A DNA stretch of 64,000 bases from Phyllobacterium sophorae (GCF_003010965.1 NZ_PGGM01000008.1:62001-126000); one strand, 5' to 3'; shown: positions 36,631-46,818, numbered from the stretch's first letter. Translations and numbers: made by a program. The notes: a model not told the origin generated them from the sequence alone.

Positions 36631-37464
36631 ATGGGCACTCCGTTCATCGTTGACGAGCTCCAACACGACTTAGCGACCCTAACGACCGATGGAATTGTCG
36701 GCAAAAAATCGGCTTTTTCCCGCGAGTGGGCCGAAAACATGCGTGAAGATATGATGACGGCCTTTTGGTCTGCAATTCAGCGGCCCGGCGGCGCCGTAGG
36801 ACGAGGCCCGCGACGCTGGTATGTCGAAATCCATCCAGAGCAATTTGGAGGATTCGTTGATCTGGTAACGCATCCTTGGGTTGCAGCAATTTGCGAAAAT
36901 GCGCTTGGCAAGGATTACCAGATCGTCGAGATCGGTTTTGATGTTCCTTTCCAAGGCGCGAAGTTTCAACCATGGCACCGCGATTTTCCTTCGCCTCCGG
37001 AAACCTATGTCGATCGCCGCATTACATCTTTGGCCTTTAACTTGACCGGCGTGGATGTGACCGAGGCTATGGGGCCATTCGAAGTGGCGCCAGGAACGCA
37101 GTACGTCGATGGTCGCGAATGGAAGCACCAGATGTTTCCTGGCAAGGATATCTGGCCGGTGTTTCAAAGCAAAGCTGTTCGCAAGTTCCCAAAACTTGGC
37201 GATATCTCCTGTCGTTCGGCGCTGACTGTGCACAGGGGTACTGAACATGCATCTCCAATAGCGCGACCGGTCATGGTGCTTGGCGTCGATGCTCCCGGGG
37301 CAGGACACGCGCAACTGCACGACCTCATGGTCACCCAGGGCTATTTTGACAGTTTGCCGGATTCGGTGCAAAAGCATTTGGTCTGCCGGGTGGTGGACGA
37401 GTTAGTACCGGTGACCCAAAAGCATGATATTGAAGGATTGGTGATGGGCGCCGATCCTGTCTAA
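36631..37464 (+). CDS. Phytanoyl-CoA dioxygenase (PhyH)-family Fe(II)/2-oxoglutarate oxygenase
   Basis: This 277-residue protein fits the PhyH superfamily of non-heme iron oxygenases, which hydroxylate small molecules using O2 and 2-oxoglutarate. The metal motif HxD is in WHRDFP (near residue 115), and the distal histidine followed by arginine or serine lies in VHRGTEHASP (near 207). The ATG follows GGGAGG. It stands alone between a transporter operon and a stress gene, with its own promoter-like leader, so its substrate cannot be inferred from neighbours. Confidence 0.8.
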   Translation: MGTPFIVDELQHDLATLTTDGIVGKKSAFSREWAENMREDMMTAFWSAIQRPGGAVGRGPRRWYVEIHPEQFGGFVDLVTHPWVAAICENALGKDYQIVEIGFDVPFQGAKFQPWHRDFPSPPETYVDRRITSLAFNLTGVDVTEAMGPFEVAPGTQYVDGREWKHQMFPGKDIWPVFQSKAVRKFPKLGDISCRSALTVHRGTEHASPIARPVMVLGVDAPGAGHAQLHDLMVTQGYFDSLPDSVQKHLVCRVVDELVPVTQKHDIEGLVMGADPV

Positions 37465-37777
37465 CAGGCCTGGACGAATCCTGTACCCGAACGCAGACAA
37501 ACGACAATCCATATAAGTCGGGTAAAATGCAACGCGTTTGGGCAGTATGAAATTGCCTGTGGCAGCGGCGCTGGCATCGAGCGAACGGTCGTATGTTCGA
37601 GCCTCTTTCGCCAACACTCGAGCCTGCGCTCCGGGCGATCCTACGATAGGGAACCCGCATCGTCTGCCCTTTGGCGGCGAAATCGGGACCTTCCGGTCTC
37701 GTCGAGCCAGCCGTTATAGACCCAGAAATTAGGTCATTATCGAGCCGACCCAGCTGCCGACCTGCGGTCCACCCCGC
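37465..37777. other. Intergenic region between convergent dioxygenase and stress-protein genes
   Basis: This 313-bp gap between two convergent genes has short open frames with no recognisable features. I see no clear terminator, repeat or RNA structure in it. Confidence 0.4.
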
Positions 37778-38380
37778 TTACGGCATTTGCTGGCGATATT
37801 CGCGCAAGCGTTGCCGCTCCCTAGCGACCTCTTCTTCTGTAAACACCGGGTTCGTCTCATCAAATCCCTGCCAACCCTCTTCATGATACATGGCGCGGCG
37901 CGCTTCAAAATCAGCAAACGTATCGTCCTTGATGATTGACCTTGCGATGGCTGCCTGATCCTCGTCAACGCGAACGGATACCAAGGTGCTGCCCCGACGG
38001 ATTCCTTCCACATAAACATGCGCTTCGTCCTCATCGACGCCTGCATCAGTTAGAGAGCCGATGACGCCGCCGGCGGCACCTCCCGCTACGGCACCCGCGG
38101 CCGCTCCCGCAATGGTGGCGAGGAGCCATCCTGCTGCCACCACGGGGCCTACGCCTGGAATGGCGATCATACCCAGCCCGGCAAGGAGCCCGCCCGTGCC
38201 TCCGGCAACAGCTCCAACGCCAGCACCCGCGGCTGCGCCCTGTGCAGCATTGGTCTCATTGGCTACAGCACCGCGACCGACAATGCTGATGTTGGAAGAC
38301 AATATTCCGACATCCTCAAGCTCTCTGACCACAGCTCGGGCATCGCCGTAGTTGTCGTATAGACCACTTAGCGTTTGCAT
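37778..38380 (-). CDS. Glycine-zipper general-stress-type protein
   Basis: This is a 200-residue protein of the YflT/general stress protein 17M type. Residues 1-45 form the small alpha/beta domain (SGLYDNYGDARAVVRELE), and residues 48-110 are almost entirely Gly/Ala/Val with GxxxG repeats, suggesting membrane-inserting glycine-zipper helices. A second part of the small domain follows (VYVEGIRRGSTLVSVRVDED), then a charged tail with EEEVARERQRLREYRQ. AGGAGG lies 6 bp before the ATG. Family members are induced by stress; the molecular role is unknown. Confidence 0.8.
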   Translation of the reverse strand: MQTLSGLYDNYGDARAVVRELEDVGILSSNISIVGRGAVANETNAAQGAAAGAGVGAVAGGTGGLLAGLGMIAIPGVGPVVAAGWLLATIAGAAAGAVAGGAAGGVIGSLTDAGVDEDEAHVYVEGIRRGSTLVSVRVDEDQAAIARSIIKDDTFADFEARRAMYHEEGWQGFDETNPVFTEEEVARERQRLREYRQQMP

Positions 38381-38949
38381 TTTGAACCTCCTGGTGTTTC
38401 CTGTGAACGCGCCAATCGAGTGTCCCCTAAGAAAGCTTTCACCCTCCTATCGGGACGGATGCCTTTGCCTTTGGCAACATTCCGCTATCATAGTAACCAA
38501 CTGCCTGGCGCAACGTTCCGCACGCGAGAGCGCGTTTGTCGCCGCTGTCGTGCAGTGGATGATCAATTCAATTTGGCAATGCCTTGTGCATCGACGGTCA
38601 CCCTGGCGCTGCTGCAACCCCGCGGCTGATCTTTGGCTCTGGCAGAGCATCCAGACGCCATCGGGTTGATGCGGTCATTGCGGGCGCGTGGACGGTGCTT
38701 CCTCCCTCCGACGGATAACATTGCCGAAGCGACGCACGGGCGCGCACAATATTCACTCTCGATGTCGAGGCGGATCATCATCTCGCTGCCGGCCGCACCG
38801 GCCAGGCAGTACGTTTGCACGCTGAGCGGCAGCAAAGCAGGGCTATCCTGTGAGCCTTGCTGCCGCCGCAAAAGAAGAGGCCGCAAGGACCTGTCCACGC
38901 GATTGCATACCTGCCCACGACGACGCTTTGACCGCCGGTTCTTTGACAT
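38381..38949. other. Intergenic region between stress-protein leader and mlrC end
   Basis: This 569-bp stretch lies upstream of the stress-protein gene and downstream of the MlrC gene. Short frames exist on both strands but none has a ribosome binding site and a family match. The first 60 bp contain the strong ribosome binding site of the stress gene. A rightward frame at about 38850-38950 looks faintly like a flavin reductase, but too weakly to call. Confidence 0.4.
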
Positions 38950-40419
38950 TCAGAAAGGCATTTCCACCCTTGGCCAGATTTCGCGCGACAGTTTGCGGTA
39001 GTCGGTTTTCTTTGGATCAGATGGATAGGGCGCACCCGCATCGATATAGAGGATCTCGGCTGCAACCGGCTCGAAACCCGCGTGGAAATGATTGGTGGAC
39101 TTGACCAAAAGGATCTCCTTCGACCGCAGATCAATGCCGACATTGGAGAAAATATCGGGTTCGAATGTCTGCGTCCTGTTGGTGTTGAGGATCACCTCGA
39201 TATCCGTGCCTTCCAGACGAACGACCGCCGCAGGTCCGAGCGTGACGCGGCTCTTGCCAAAGCTCTGCCAACCTTCTTCTGTGGTCCGAAGGACCTCGAC
39301 GCGAGCATCAATGGGCGCGCCGCCGTCAGGCCCCGCTTTACCGCCAAAACGCAGCTGGATAAGTGCGCCCTCGCCCGCTGCGAGGCAGAAGGTCACTGCG
39401 ATCGGGTCCCAGATCGTCGCTACGGCAACGTTGCCGATACCCCGCTCGATGATCCGCCGCAGGATCAGCGTACCGTCGCCTGCGACGCCGCCGCCCGGAT
39501 TGTCCCAGACATCTGCAACCACGACCGGCTTGCCCGGGTTCGTCGCAACGAGCGCAACCGTCTTGTCCAGTCCGGCTTCCGTGTCGAGCATCGGCATCGC
39601 GGTCGTGCCGCGCAAGGCAAACAGCTCCATGCCGAGTTTTTCGGCGAGTCGGACCCCCTTTTTTTCGTCATTGTCGGTGATGACCATGAGTTGTGTGCCC
39701 AGCTCCGGAACATCGCCCGCCATGAAGCCATGGATGAGCGAGACAGAGAGGATTCCATCATGACCCTGCAGCGCTTTGAGCCGATCAATATAGGAGCGCA
39801 TCGGCTCGCGGCTCGTCGGATACACGCCGATCATGCGACAATCGAAAGTAGAAATTACCGGCTTGATTTCACCTTTGAGGGTTCTAAGGGCAAGGTCGAC
39901 GACGTGCTCGCCGCGCTCGTAGAAATCCGTGTGCGGAAACTCAAGAAAGGCGGCCAGAATATCGGCGTTTTCGACGCGCTTGCGGGTGAGATGACTGTGT
40001 GGATCAAGCTCCGAGGCAATGAGGACATGGGGGCCGACAATGCCGCGGGCCCGCTCAAGCAAATCACCCTCGCAATCATCATACCCCTGCGCCACCATGG
40101 CACCATGCAGACCAAGGATCACGGCATCAACCGGCAATGCCGCCTGCAACTGGCCAAGGATCTCGTCACGCAAACCTTCATAGGCCCGCCGTTGCAAAAG
40201 TCCGCCCGGCTCTGCCCAGGTTGCCGTACCCTCGACCAGTTCGAAGCCTTCCGCTTTCGCCCGGCTCCGAAGCACCACCATGGGCGCCGAGCACAAGGTC
40301 GGCGTTTCCGGATGCTCGCCCGGCGCCGCATAGAACGCCATCTCGAAGCTGGCGCGATCCGTGGGTACTGGGGAGAAGGTATTGGTTTCGGTCGCGAGAG
40401 AGGCGGTAAAAATGCGCAT
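38950..40419 (-). CDS. MlrC-family metallopeptidase (M81, microcystinase C-like)
   Basis: This 489-residue protein matches the MlrC/M81 family, named after the enzyme that degrades linearised microcystin fragments in Sphingomonas. The N-terminal domain begins RIFTASLATETNTFSP and carries the metal motif ELDPHSH (near residue 137) after LGLHGAMVAQGYDDCEGD. The C-terminal domain has VADVWDNPGGGVAGDGT, also diagnostic. It probably hydrolyses a peptide or amide bond in an imported compound; microcystin itself is not implied. It follows the RidA gene by 20 bp at the end of the binding protein-permease-permease-RidA-MlrC operon. Confidence 0.9.
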   Translation of the reverse strand: MRIFTASLATETNTFSPVPTDRASFEMAFYAAPGEHPETPTLCSAPMVVLRSRAKAEGFELVEGTATWAEPGGLLQRRAYEGLRDEILGQLQAALPVDAVILGLHGAMVAQGYDDCEGDLLERARGIVGPHVLIASELDPHSHLTRKRVENADILAAFLEFPHTDFYERGEHVVDLALRTLKGEIKPVISTFDCRMIGVYPTSREPMRSYIDRLKALQGHDGILSVSLIHGFMAGDVPELGTQLMVITDNDEKKGVRLAEKLGMELFALRGTTAMPMLDTEAGLDKTVALVATNPGKPVVVADVWDNPGGGVAGDGTLILRRIIERGIGNVAVATIWDPIAVTFCLAAGEGALIQLRFGGKAGPDGGAPIDARVEVLRTTEEGWQSFGKSRVTLGPAAVVRLEGTDIEVILNTNRTQTFEPDIFSNVGIDLRSKEILLVKSTNHFHAGFEPVAAEILYIDAGAPYPSDPKKTDYRKLSREIWPRVEMPF

Positions 40420-40439
40420 GGTGGGCTTTCACACTGGGT

Positions 40440-40805
40440 TCACAGGGGCTTATAGGCAATGGCTTCGATCTCGATCTTGATGTCGATCATCAGCCGGGAT
40501 TCAATGGTGGTGCGAGCGGGCGGATTTTCTGGAAAATAGGTGGCATAGGTCTTGTTGAAGGCAGCAAATTCACGCCCGTCCTCAAGAATGACGAAGGTCT
40601 TCACCACATCGGAAAGTTCCGCACCCGCCAGTGCCAGCGCGGACTTTATATTCTCCATCACCTGTTTCGTCTGGGCTTCTATCCCTCCGATGATCACCGT
40701 TCCCTCGCTGCCAACGGGTACCTGGCCTGAGATGTAGATGAAATCTCCAGCCCGCACGGCCGGCGACAACGGTACATGCGACAATCCAAAATGTTGCTTG
40801 GTCAT
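40440..40805 (-). CDS. RidA/YjgF-family enamine/imine deaminase
   Basis: This 121-residue protein is a RidA family member. It shows FIYISGQVPV, QTKQVMENIKSALALAGAELSDVVKTFVIL and the arginine-containing PPARTTIES that binds the substrate carboxylate. RidA hydrolyses reactive 2-aminoacrylate-type enamines released by PLP enzymes such as serine dehydratases. A D-threonine aldolase/D-serine dehydratase-like PLP enzyme lies in the divergent arm at 46819, giving it an obvious partner. The ATG at 40805 has AAGGAC upstream; the longer frame enters the permease gene. Confidence 0.92.
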   Translation of the reverse strand: MTKQHFGLSHVPLSPAVRAGDFIYISGQVPVGSEGTVIIGGIEAQTKQVMENIKSALALAGAELSDVVKTFVILEDGREFAAFNKTYATYFPENPPARTTIESRLMIDIKIEIEAIAYKPL

Positions 40806-40827
40806 GACAAAGGTCCTTGCTTTCTGA

Positions 40828-41652
40828 TTATTTGACGGCGCCGATGGCAAGTCCGCGCACCAGATAGCGCTGCAACCAGGCAAAGAGTATGGCAACGGGC
40901 ACCGAAGCCACGAAAGCCGCAGCCATCACATAATGCCAGTCCACGGTATAACGCCCTGCCACCAGCGAAAAGACACGGATTGGCAATGTATAGGTGCCCT
41001 CGGTGCGCAGCATGGTCAATGCGATGACGAATTCGTTCCAGGCATTGATGAAGGTGAAGATGGCGGTGACGACCATGGCGGGGACCGCCAGGGGCAGGAA
41101 CACGGCAATGAGCGTGCGCCATCGATTTGCCCCCTCCATCCATGCAGCTTCCTCAAGATCCCGCGGTATAGTGGAAAAATAACTTTGCAGCATCCACACG
41201 CAGAAGGCGATGTTGAACGCCGTGTAGATCACGACCAGCACATTGAGACTGTCGATCATGCCGACGCCGGCTACCAGCCGAAACAGGCCGATGACGAGGA
41301 CAATCGGCGAGAGCATCTGCGAGACCAACAGGAATTGGCGGAACGCGTCGCGCCCGGTAAACTGATAGCGGCTGAGCGCGTAGGCGGCGGGGATCGAGAC
41401 AAGGGTGGTCAAAGTGGTCGTCAGGGTCGAAACGTAGAGTGAATTGGCCAAAGCCTCGGCAATGCCCGAGGTCCGCCACATCTCTGGAAAGTTCTGCCAA
41501 TGCAATTCGGAGAGCCACCAATTGGGATTGAGCACCTCGGTTGCGGATTTCAGTGACGTAATGGTCATCACCGCATAGGGAAACAGGATCACGACGACGA
41601 TCGGCGACAGAAAAAGCCAGAAAAGGATCGAGAGTTTCAATTTCCTGCTCAT
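40828..41652 (-). CDS. CUT1-type ABC transporter permease (MalG-like)
   Basis: This is a 274-residue permease with six membrane segments and the EAA loop [25 protein letters not shown]. It ends in [10 protein letters not shown], typical of this subunit. The ATG at 41652 overlaps the stop of the first permease by 4 bp; a longer frame to 42084 lies out of phase inside that permease. No ATPase gene follows; the matching ATPase is in the divergent arm at 44858. Confidence 0.93.
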   Translation of the reverse strand: MSRKLKLSILFWLFLSPIVVVILFPYAVMTITSLKSATEVLNPNWWLSELHWQNFPEMWRTSGIAEALANSLYVSTLTTTLTTLVSIPAAYALSRYQFTGRDAFRQFLLVSQMLSPIVLVIGLFRLVAGVGMIDSLNVLVVIYTAFNIAFCVWMLQSYFSTIPRDLEEAAWMEGANRWRTLIAVFLPLAVPAMVVTAIFTFINAWNEFVIALTMLRTEGTYTLPIRVFSLVAGRYTVDWHYVMAAAFVASVPVAILFAWLQRYLVRGLAIGAVK

Positions 41653-42518
41653 GTCTTCGCCTCGCGCATGGCAAGCCGCACATAGATAATCGTGAAGGCC
41701 AGAAGAATTGCGAACATGATCAGCGATACTGCGGCGGCCTCGCCGAGTTTGCCGAGCCGAAAACCGACCTTGTAGAGATAGGTGACCAGAATGTCGGTGG
41801 AATTGGCAGGCCCACCCCCTGTTGTCGCCCAGATGATCGGGAAAGAATTGAACACATAGATGGTGTTCAGGACGAAGGCGATATTGATGAAGGGCCTGAG
41901 CAGCGGCAGCGTGATCAGACGGAACTGGTCCCATGTCCCAGCCCCTTCCGTCGCCGCCGCCTCGTAAAGGTCGTCTGGCACAGAGGAGAGGCCGCCAAGG
42001 AAGATGGTGACGGTAAACGGCACCGAAACGAGGATGCCAATGAGAACCTGCATTGGAAAGGCTGTTGAGGCCTGCGCCAACCATTGGATATTGGTGTTGA
42101 TCGCGCCAAGACCGCGCAAGGCTGAATTGAGCATGCCGCTTTCACCGTTAAGTGCCCAGCGCCACACCACAGCAGTCATGGTCAGCGAGATCGCCCAGGG
42201 CAGCATGATCAGGATGCGGGCGACGCCGCGACCGTAGAAATCCTCGTTGAGAATGAGCGCGATCGGCACTGAAACGATCAATGTTCCCAGCACAACTGCC
42301 GCGGTCCAGACGAGCGTGCGCCATGTGGCGGCAATGAAATCAGGATCGGCAAACAGCACGCGAAAATGCTCCATCCCAATAAAATCGCGCAACATCCCGA
42401 ACCTGTTCACATCGTGCAGTGACAGCGAGACGATCTCCTTGAGCGGCCAGAGAATGATGGCCGCCGCCAGCAGAAAGCTTGGCAGGATGAGAAAATAGGG
42501 AGCTGCAGCCCGTTGCAT
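41649..42518 (-). CDS. CUT1-type ABC transporter permease (MalF-like)
   Basis: This is a 289-residue permease with six membrane segments and the EAA loop [25 protein letters not shown]. It directly follows the binding-protein gene after a stem-loop. It pairs with the permease at 40828. Confidence 0.93.
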   Translation of the reverse strand: MQRAAAPYFLILPSFLLAAAIILWPLKEIVSLSLHDVNRFGMLRDFIGMEHFRVLFADPDFIAATWRTLVWTAAVVLGTLIVSVPIALILNEDFYGRGVARILIMLPWAISLTMTAVVWRWALNGESGMLNSALRGLGAINTNIQWLAQASTAFPMQVLIGILVSVPFTVTIFLGGLSSVPDDLYEAAATEGAGTWDQFRLITLPLLRPFINIAFVLNTIYVFNSFPIIWATTGGGPANSTDILVTYLYKVGFRLGKLGEAAAVSLIMFAILLAFTIIYVRLAMREAKT

Positions 42519-42562
42519 CCGCGTGCGTTCCTTGCCTGGAGATGGTAGACACTGAAAGACCT

Positions 42563-42598
42563 GGCCGAGAACGGCAAAGCCGCCCTCCTTTGTCGGCC
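42563..42598 (-). terminator. Stem-loop after CUT1 binding-protein gene
   Basis: GGCCGA (42563-42568) and TCGGCC (42593-42598) form an outer stem with an inner CGGC-AAA-GCCG hairpin at 42572-42582. It abuts the binding-protein stop at 42599 on the transcribed strand. It resembles the other post-binding-protein hairpins in the window. Confidence 0.5.
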
Positions 42599-43828
42599 TT
42601 ATTTCAGCGTTTCGTTGATCTTTGCAGCGGCTTCTTTCAAAGTCGCCTCAGCCTCGCCCTGACCCAGATAGATCTTCTGGATGGCGTTCGAGGTCGTCTG
42701 TGCGATGTCCTCCCAGCCTGGAATAACCGGCGCGAAGCGGGCATTTGGCAGCAAGGAGGTGAAGACCTTCAAGTCAGCGTTGTCGGCAAAATAGGGGTCC
42801 TTGGATTCTTCCGCATTGACCGGCAGGAACCCTTCGATCTTGTCGAATTTCGTGCGCTGTCCGGTGGTGAAAAGGAAATCCAGGAACTTCCACGCCGCTT
42901 CCTTGTTCTTCGAATTCTCGAAGAGCACGATGGAGTCTGTGACGCCATAGGTACCCTTGTCACCGTTCGGGCCTGCCGGGATGGGCGCAACACCATATTT
43001 CAGCTCAGGTGCTTCGCTCTTGATCTGGTTGGACAGGAACGGGGCGGTGATCACGGTCGCGACCTTTCCCTGCTTGAACAGGTTTTGCACATCCTCTCGG
43101 GAGTAGGAGGTAACGCCGGGCTGGGTCATGCCCGCGTCGATGAAGCTCTTGTAAAGCTTCGCGGTATCGATGGCCGCCTGTGAATCGAGGCCTGATTTGC
43201 CGTCCTTGACGATCTCGCCGCCATTCGACCACATGCCATAGTAGAAATAGACGTCTGTCTCGATTTCCTTGCCCTGAAGGCCGAACGCATAGGTCTCTGC
43301 GCCAAGCTTCTTGATTTTTTCCGCGTCAATCTTGAAATCGGCCCAGGTCGCCGGCGGCGTATCAATGCCTGCCTTGGCGAAAATATCCTTGTTGTAATAC
43401 ATGGCGCGGGCCGAGGCTGCAATCGGCAGACCGTAGACCTTGCCATCCATGACCGAGGGCGTGAGGAATGTGTCGATAAAGCGGGCCCTGAACTCGGGCG
43501 TGATGTTCTCATCCAGCGGGGCGACGATGCCTTCCTTGACATAGTCGAGCAGCCAGCGTGTGCCGATGATGGAAAGATCCGCGTTGGCGCCAGCGGAGAT
43601 ATCTGTGGTGAGCTTTTGCTGCAAACTGTCCCATGGCACGACCTCGATCTGGATCTTGGTGTCGGGGTTCGCCGCTTCGAAAGCCTTGGCGGCTTCTTCG
43701 AAATAGGGGCCCGTGCCCTTGCTGTATTCGGCGATAGTGACCCGCACTGTACTTTCAGCAAAGGCGCTCGTGCTGAACGCGATTAGACCTGCTCCAGCGA
43801 GAAAACATAATTTCTGTTTGATTGTCAT
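42599..43828 (-). CDS. CUT1-type ABC transporter substrate-binding protein
   Basis: This 409-residue periplasmic receptor (SBP_bac_1) has a signal peptide ending at SAFAES, then [25 protein letters not shown]. The ligand region includes [39 protein letters not shown] and [11 protein letters not shown]. The ATG at 43828 has GGGG at about 8 bp. It is first in the leftward operon with permeases, RidA and MlrC. The family binds oligosaccharides, polyols or glycosylated compounds; here the enzymes suggest a ligand with an amide or D-amino-acid part. Confidence 0.92.
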   Translation of the reverse strand: MTIKQKLCFLAGAGLIAFSTSAFAESTVRVTIAEYSKGTGPYFEEAAKAFEAANPDTKIQIEVVPWDSLQQKLTTDISAGANADLSIIGTRWLLDYVKEGIVAPLDENITPEFRARFIDTFLTPSVMDGKVYGLPIAASARAMYYNKDIFAKAGIDTPPATWADFKIDAEKIKKLGAETYAFGLQGKEIETDVYFYYGMWSNGGEIVKDGKSGLDSQAAIDTAKLYKSFIDAGMTQPGVTSYSREDVQNLFKQGKVATVITAPFLSNQIKSEAPELKYGVAPIPAGPNGDKGTYGVTDSIVLFENSKNKEAAWKFLDFLFTTGQRTKFDKIEGFLPVNAEESKDPYFADNADLKVFTSLLPNARFAPVIPGWEDIAQTTSNAIQKIYLGQGEAEATLKEAAAKINETLK

Positions 43829-44064
43829 CTTCAATCCCCTTGTTCCAGCTGCACGCAGGCAGCACTTTTTTGACGCCATCAGGGAATTCTCCTTTTCCCG
43901 GCAAGCGCCTTCAACCGGCGCACTATCATCAAATGTAATTTAGTTTCATGCAAGTCGGTATTTCGCCCACGGTCAGGTTTTTTATGTTGCTTTTTTTCAT
44001 GACACGCCTTTAGCTGACGGCAAGCGGGCGCAGCTCGCACATCAACATCATGCAGGCCAGTTCC
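43829..44064. promoter_or_regulatory. Divergent promoter region of the MlrC/D-amino-acid-enzyme system
   Basis: This 236-bp gap separates the two divergent arms. It is AT-rich in the middle and contains a candidate RpiR site at 43934-43948 and T-runs near 43977-43998. Control from here could switch both arms together. Confidence 0.5.
43934..43948. promoter_or_regulatory. Candidate RpiR-family operator
   Basis: TGTAATTTAGTTTCA has the form TGNAA-N5-TTNCA, an inverted repeat like those of RpiR/MurR-type regulators. It lies between the two arms of a system that includes an RpiR gene (45934). The assignment rests on symmetry and position. Confidence 0.4.
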
Positions 44065-44856
44065 ATGACCACTTCAGGTTTCAACGATTTCTTTGATCTC
44101 AAAGACAAACATGTCCTCATTACCGGTGCCGGTGGCGGGATCGGACAGGCTCTCATCACAGCTTTTCATGCTGCGGGAGCGATTATCTCCGGGGCCGATC
44201 AGCATCTCGTTTCCATGGAGCCATTGCCACTCGCAAATCGGCTTGTTTTCGATCTGGCTGACCGAACTGAAGTCCATGAGGTTGTCCGCGATTTCATCAA
44301 AACCTATGGCACACCCGATGTGCTGATCAACAACGCAGGCTTTACGCGCGGCGAAACGCTTGATGATGTCGATGATGAGGTCTGGGAGCGGGAGATCGCA
44401 ATCAATCTGAACGGCGTGTTCCACGTGACCGCACCGGTTGTCAACGCCATGAGCGAGCGCGGCAGCGGCAATGTTGTTTTCATATCCTCGGTCAATGGTC
44501 TCAGCTATTTCGGCAATCCCGCCTACTCTGCTGCCAAGGCCGGGTTGATTTCCTATGTGAAAGCACTCGCAGTGGAACGCGGACGCTACGGAATCAGGGC
44601 CAATGCGATTTGTCCGGGTTCTGTCCGGACGCCGGCCTGGGATCACCGGTTGCAAGGTAAGCCGGAGCTTGTGGAAAAACTATTGCCGCACTATCCGCTG
44701 GGGCGCATGGTAACGCCGCAGGAAGTGGCGCAGGCCACGCTTTTCCTGGCGTCATCTGCCGCTTCGGGGATCACCGGGACAGCACTGGCGGTGGATGCGG
44801 GACTGACGGCCGGCAATCTGCGTTTCATCAATGAAATTCTTGCAGGGGGAAACTGA
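44065..44856 (+). CDS. Short-chain dehydrogenase/reductase
   Basis: This SDR of about 263 residues has the cofactor motif TGAGGGIGQ, the structural NNAG, catalytic Ser in ISSVNG and YSAAK (YxxxK). It would interconvert an alcohol and a ketone with NAD(P). I take the ATG at 44065, though an ATG at 44050 gives five more residues. It is first in the rightward arm and ends 1 bp before the ATPase start codon, so it belongs to the same operon as the ATPase, RpiR and D-amino-acid-type enzyme. Confidence 0.9.
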   Translation: MTTSGFNDFFDLKDKHVLITGAGGGIGQALITAFHAAGAIISGADQHLVSMEPLPLANRLVFDLADRTEVHEVVRDFIKTYGTPDVLINNAGFTRGETLDDVDDEVWEREIAINLNGVFHVTAPVVNAMSERGSGNVVFISSVNGLSYFGNPAYSAAKAGLISYVKALAVERGRYGIRANAICPGSVRTPAWDHRLQGKPELVEKLLPHYPLGRMVTPQEVAQATLFLASSAASGITGTALAVDAGLTAGNLRFINEILAGGN

Positions 44857-44857
44857 C

Positions 44858-45925
44858 ATGGCCGGACTGCAGATCAAGCAGCTGGTAAAATCCTATGGCG
44901 CCATGAATGTACTCCACGGCATCGACCTTGACGTTCGTGACGGCGAGTTTCTGGTTCTCATTGGCCCCTCGGGTTGCGGCAAGTCCACACTCTTGCGCAT
45001 GATCGCCGGTCTTGACGAGATTTCCTCGGGTGAACTGTGGATCGGTGATCGTCTGTCGAACGGACTGGCGCCACAGCAGCGCAATATTTCCATGGTGTTC
45101 CAGAGCTATGCGCTGTTTCCGCATATGACCACCCGCAAGAATATCGGCTTTGGTCCGAAAATACGGCGCGAAGCGAGGAGCATGATTGATGCCAAGGTCA
45201 ACAAGGCGGCCGAGACGCTCAATCTCCATGATTATCTCGATCGCCTGCCCCGCCAGCTCTCCGGCGGCCAGCGCCAGCGCGTCGCCATGGGCCGCACGAT
45301 CGTACGCGAGCCCGACCTGTTCCTGTTCGATGAACCGCTTTCCAACCTTGACGCCAAGTTGCGCGTGCAGATGCGGACGGAATTGAAGGCACTGCATCAG
45401 CAATTGAAGACCACGATGGTTTATGTCACGCATGACCAGATCGAGGCCATGACAATGGCGGACCGCATCGTCGTCATGAATGGCGGCTGCATCGAACAGT
45501 CCGGCTCGCCACTGGAGCTTTACGACAAACCGGTCAACAAGTTCGTCGCCGGGTTCCTTGGATCACCGGCCATGAATTTTATTCCCGGCACGCTGGAGCG
45601 CAGCGATGGCGCGCCCCGGATGCGGACCCAGGACGGATTTACCATACCCGTCAGTGAGACGAGCGCAGCGTCGGGCCAGGAAATTGAGATTGGCATTCGC
45701 CCCGAACACTACCGGCTGGCTGACAACGCTGAAAGTTTCCCGTATCGGGTCGCTGTGGTCGAACCGACGGGCTCGGAAACCCATATTTTTGGCACCGTCG
45801 CGGGCGTGGGTGTGCGTTGTGTCTTTCGTGACCGCGTTGCACCGGAGCCCGGAAGTCAGCTGCTGCTGACGACCGATCCAGCAAAGGTGCATGTCTTTGA
45901 CCGCGCAACAGGAATCCGGATCTGA
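44858..45925 (+). CDS. CUT1-type ABC transporter ATP-binding protein (UgpC-like)
   Basis: This is a 355-residue ATPase with Walker [10 protein letters not shown], the signature [16 protein letters not shown], Walker [26 protein letters not shown] and a C-terminal TOBE/OB domain. The start follows AGGGGG closely. It is the missing energiser for the binding protein and permeases in the divergent arm (40828-43828), which carry no ATPase of their own. Confidence 0.94.
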   Translation: MAGLQIKQLVKSYGAMNVLHGIDLDVRDGEFLVLIGPSGCGKSTLLRMIAGLDEISSGELWIGDRLSNGLAPQQRNISMVFQSYALFPHMTTRKNIGFGPKIRREARSMIDAKVNKAAETLNLHDYLDRLPRQLSGGQRQRVAMGRTIVREPDLFLFDEPLSNLDAKLRVQMRTELKALHQQLKTTMVYVTHDQIEAMTMADRIVVMNGGCIEQSGSPLELYDKPVNKFVAGFLGSPAMNFIPGTLERSDGAPRMRTQDGFTIPVSETSAASGQEIEIGIRPEHYRLADNAESFPYRVAVVEPTGSETHIFGTVAGVGVRCVFRDRVAPEPGSQLLLTTDPAKVHVFDRATGIRI

Positions 45926-45933
45926 TTTTACCC

Positions 45934-46815
45934 ATGGAATCGCCCCATTTCGACATCATCGCCCGACTGAGAGAAATAGCCGATAGCGGGCTGCGATCAG
46001 ACCAACGGGTTGCAGCGGCGATCCTGTCGGACGCTGAATTTGCCACGCATGCATCGATCGAAAGACTGGCGGAGAAAGCCGGGGTGAGCGAGCCGACCAT
46101 CACCCGTTTCTGCCGGATGCTCGGCTTTGAAGGCACGCGCCAGTTCAAGGTAAGGCTGGCGCAATCACTCGCCATTGCGGGACGGTTCATCGTTGCCACT
46201 CCCTCTGCGGAGAACGGGGGGAGCGGGGTTCCGGGGATAATCACTCAAGGCGCTCGCGATGCGATTGAAAGGGTCGGCAAACTGATCAATCACGACGATC
46301 TTGACCGCGCCGCAACGATCGTGGTGCAGGCCGCAATGGTCCGGGCTTATGGTTCCGGCGGCTCCTCCTCCATGGCGGCGACCGAACTGGAAAACCGGTT
46401 GTTTCGACTCGGAATCCTGGCGTCGTCACATACCGACGGCGAGATGCAGCAGATGACCGCTGCAATCAGCAGCAAGGAAACGGTCATCGTCGCCTACTCA
46501 CTTTCCGGAGAGGTTAAACCCTTGATCGAAGCGGTCACGATTGCCGGGCATTACGGGGCAAGGACAATCGTCTTCACCGCGCCCAACTCCTCATTGGCAC
46601 GCACCGCCGAACTCGTCCTGCCGTTCCATGTGGATGAGGGCACCAATGTGTACCGGCCTTCGCCGGCGCGCTATGCTTTGCTCGCCCTGACCGATATGCT
46701 GGCAATGACGATTGCCGAAAAGATCGGGGCGCCTGGCGTCGAGCGGATGCGCCGCATCAAGAACCTTCAGGGCATGCATAAGAGCGATGCGCCTAACCTT
46801 CCACTTGGAGACTAG
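45934..46815 (+). CDS. RpiR-family transcriptional regulator with SIS domain
   Basis: This is a 293-residue regulator with an N-terminal RpiR helix-turn-helix (IERLAEKAGVSEPTITRFCRMLGFEG, about residues 42-68) and a C-terminal SIS domain that binds phosphosugars in relatives (YGSGGSSSMAATELENRLFRLG, AYSLSGEVKPLIEA). It is the likely controller of both divergent arms. A SIS sensor suggests the pathway yields a sugar phosphate or related effector. Confidence 0.92.
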   Translation: MESPHFDIIARLREIADSGLRSDQRVAAAILSDAEFATHASIERLAEKAGVSEPTITRFCRMLGFEGTRQFKVRLAQSLAIAGRFIVATPSAENGGSGVPGIITQGARDAIERVGKLINHDDLDRAATIVVQAAMVRAYGSGGSSSMAATELENRLFRLGILASSHTDGEMQQMTAAISSKETVIVAYSLSGEVKPLIEAVTIAGHYGARTIVFTAPNSSLARTAELVLPFHVDEGTNVYRPSPARYALLALTDMLAMTIAEKIGAPGVERMRRIKNLQGMHKSDAPNLPLGD

Positions 46816-46818
46816 ACC

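Noticed and set aside
38850-39000. Rightward peptide resembling the FAD domain of a dioxygenase reductase
   Set aside because: Only about 30 residues look similar, frame changes are needed and part of the match is antisense to the end of mlrC. Coincidence is likely.
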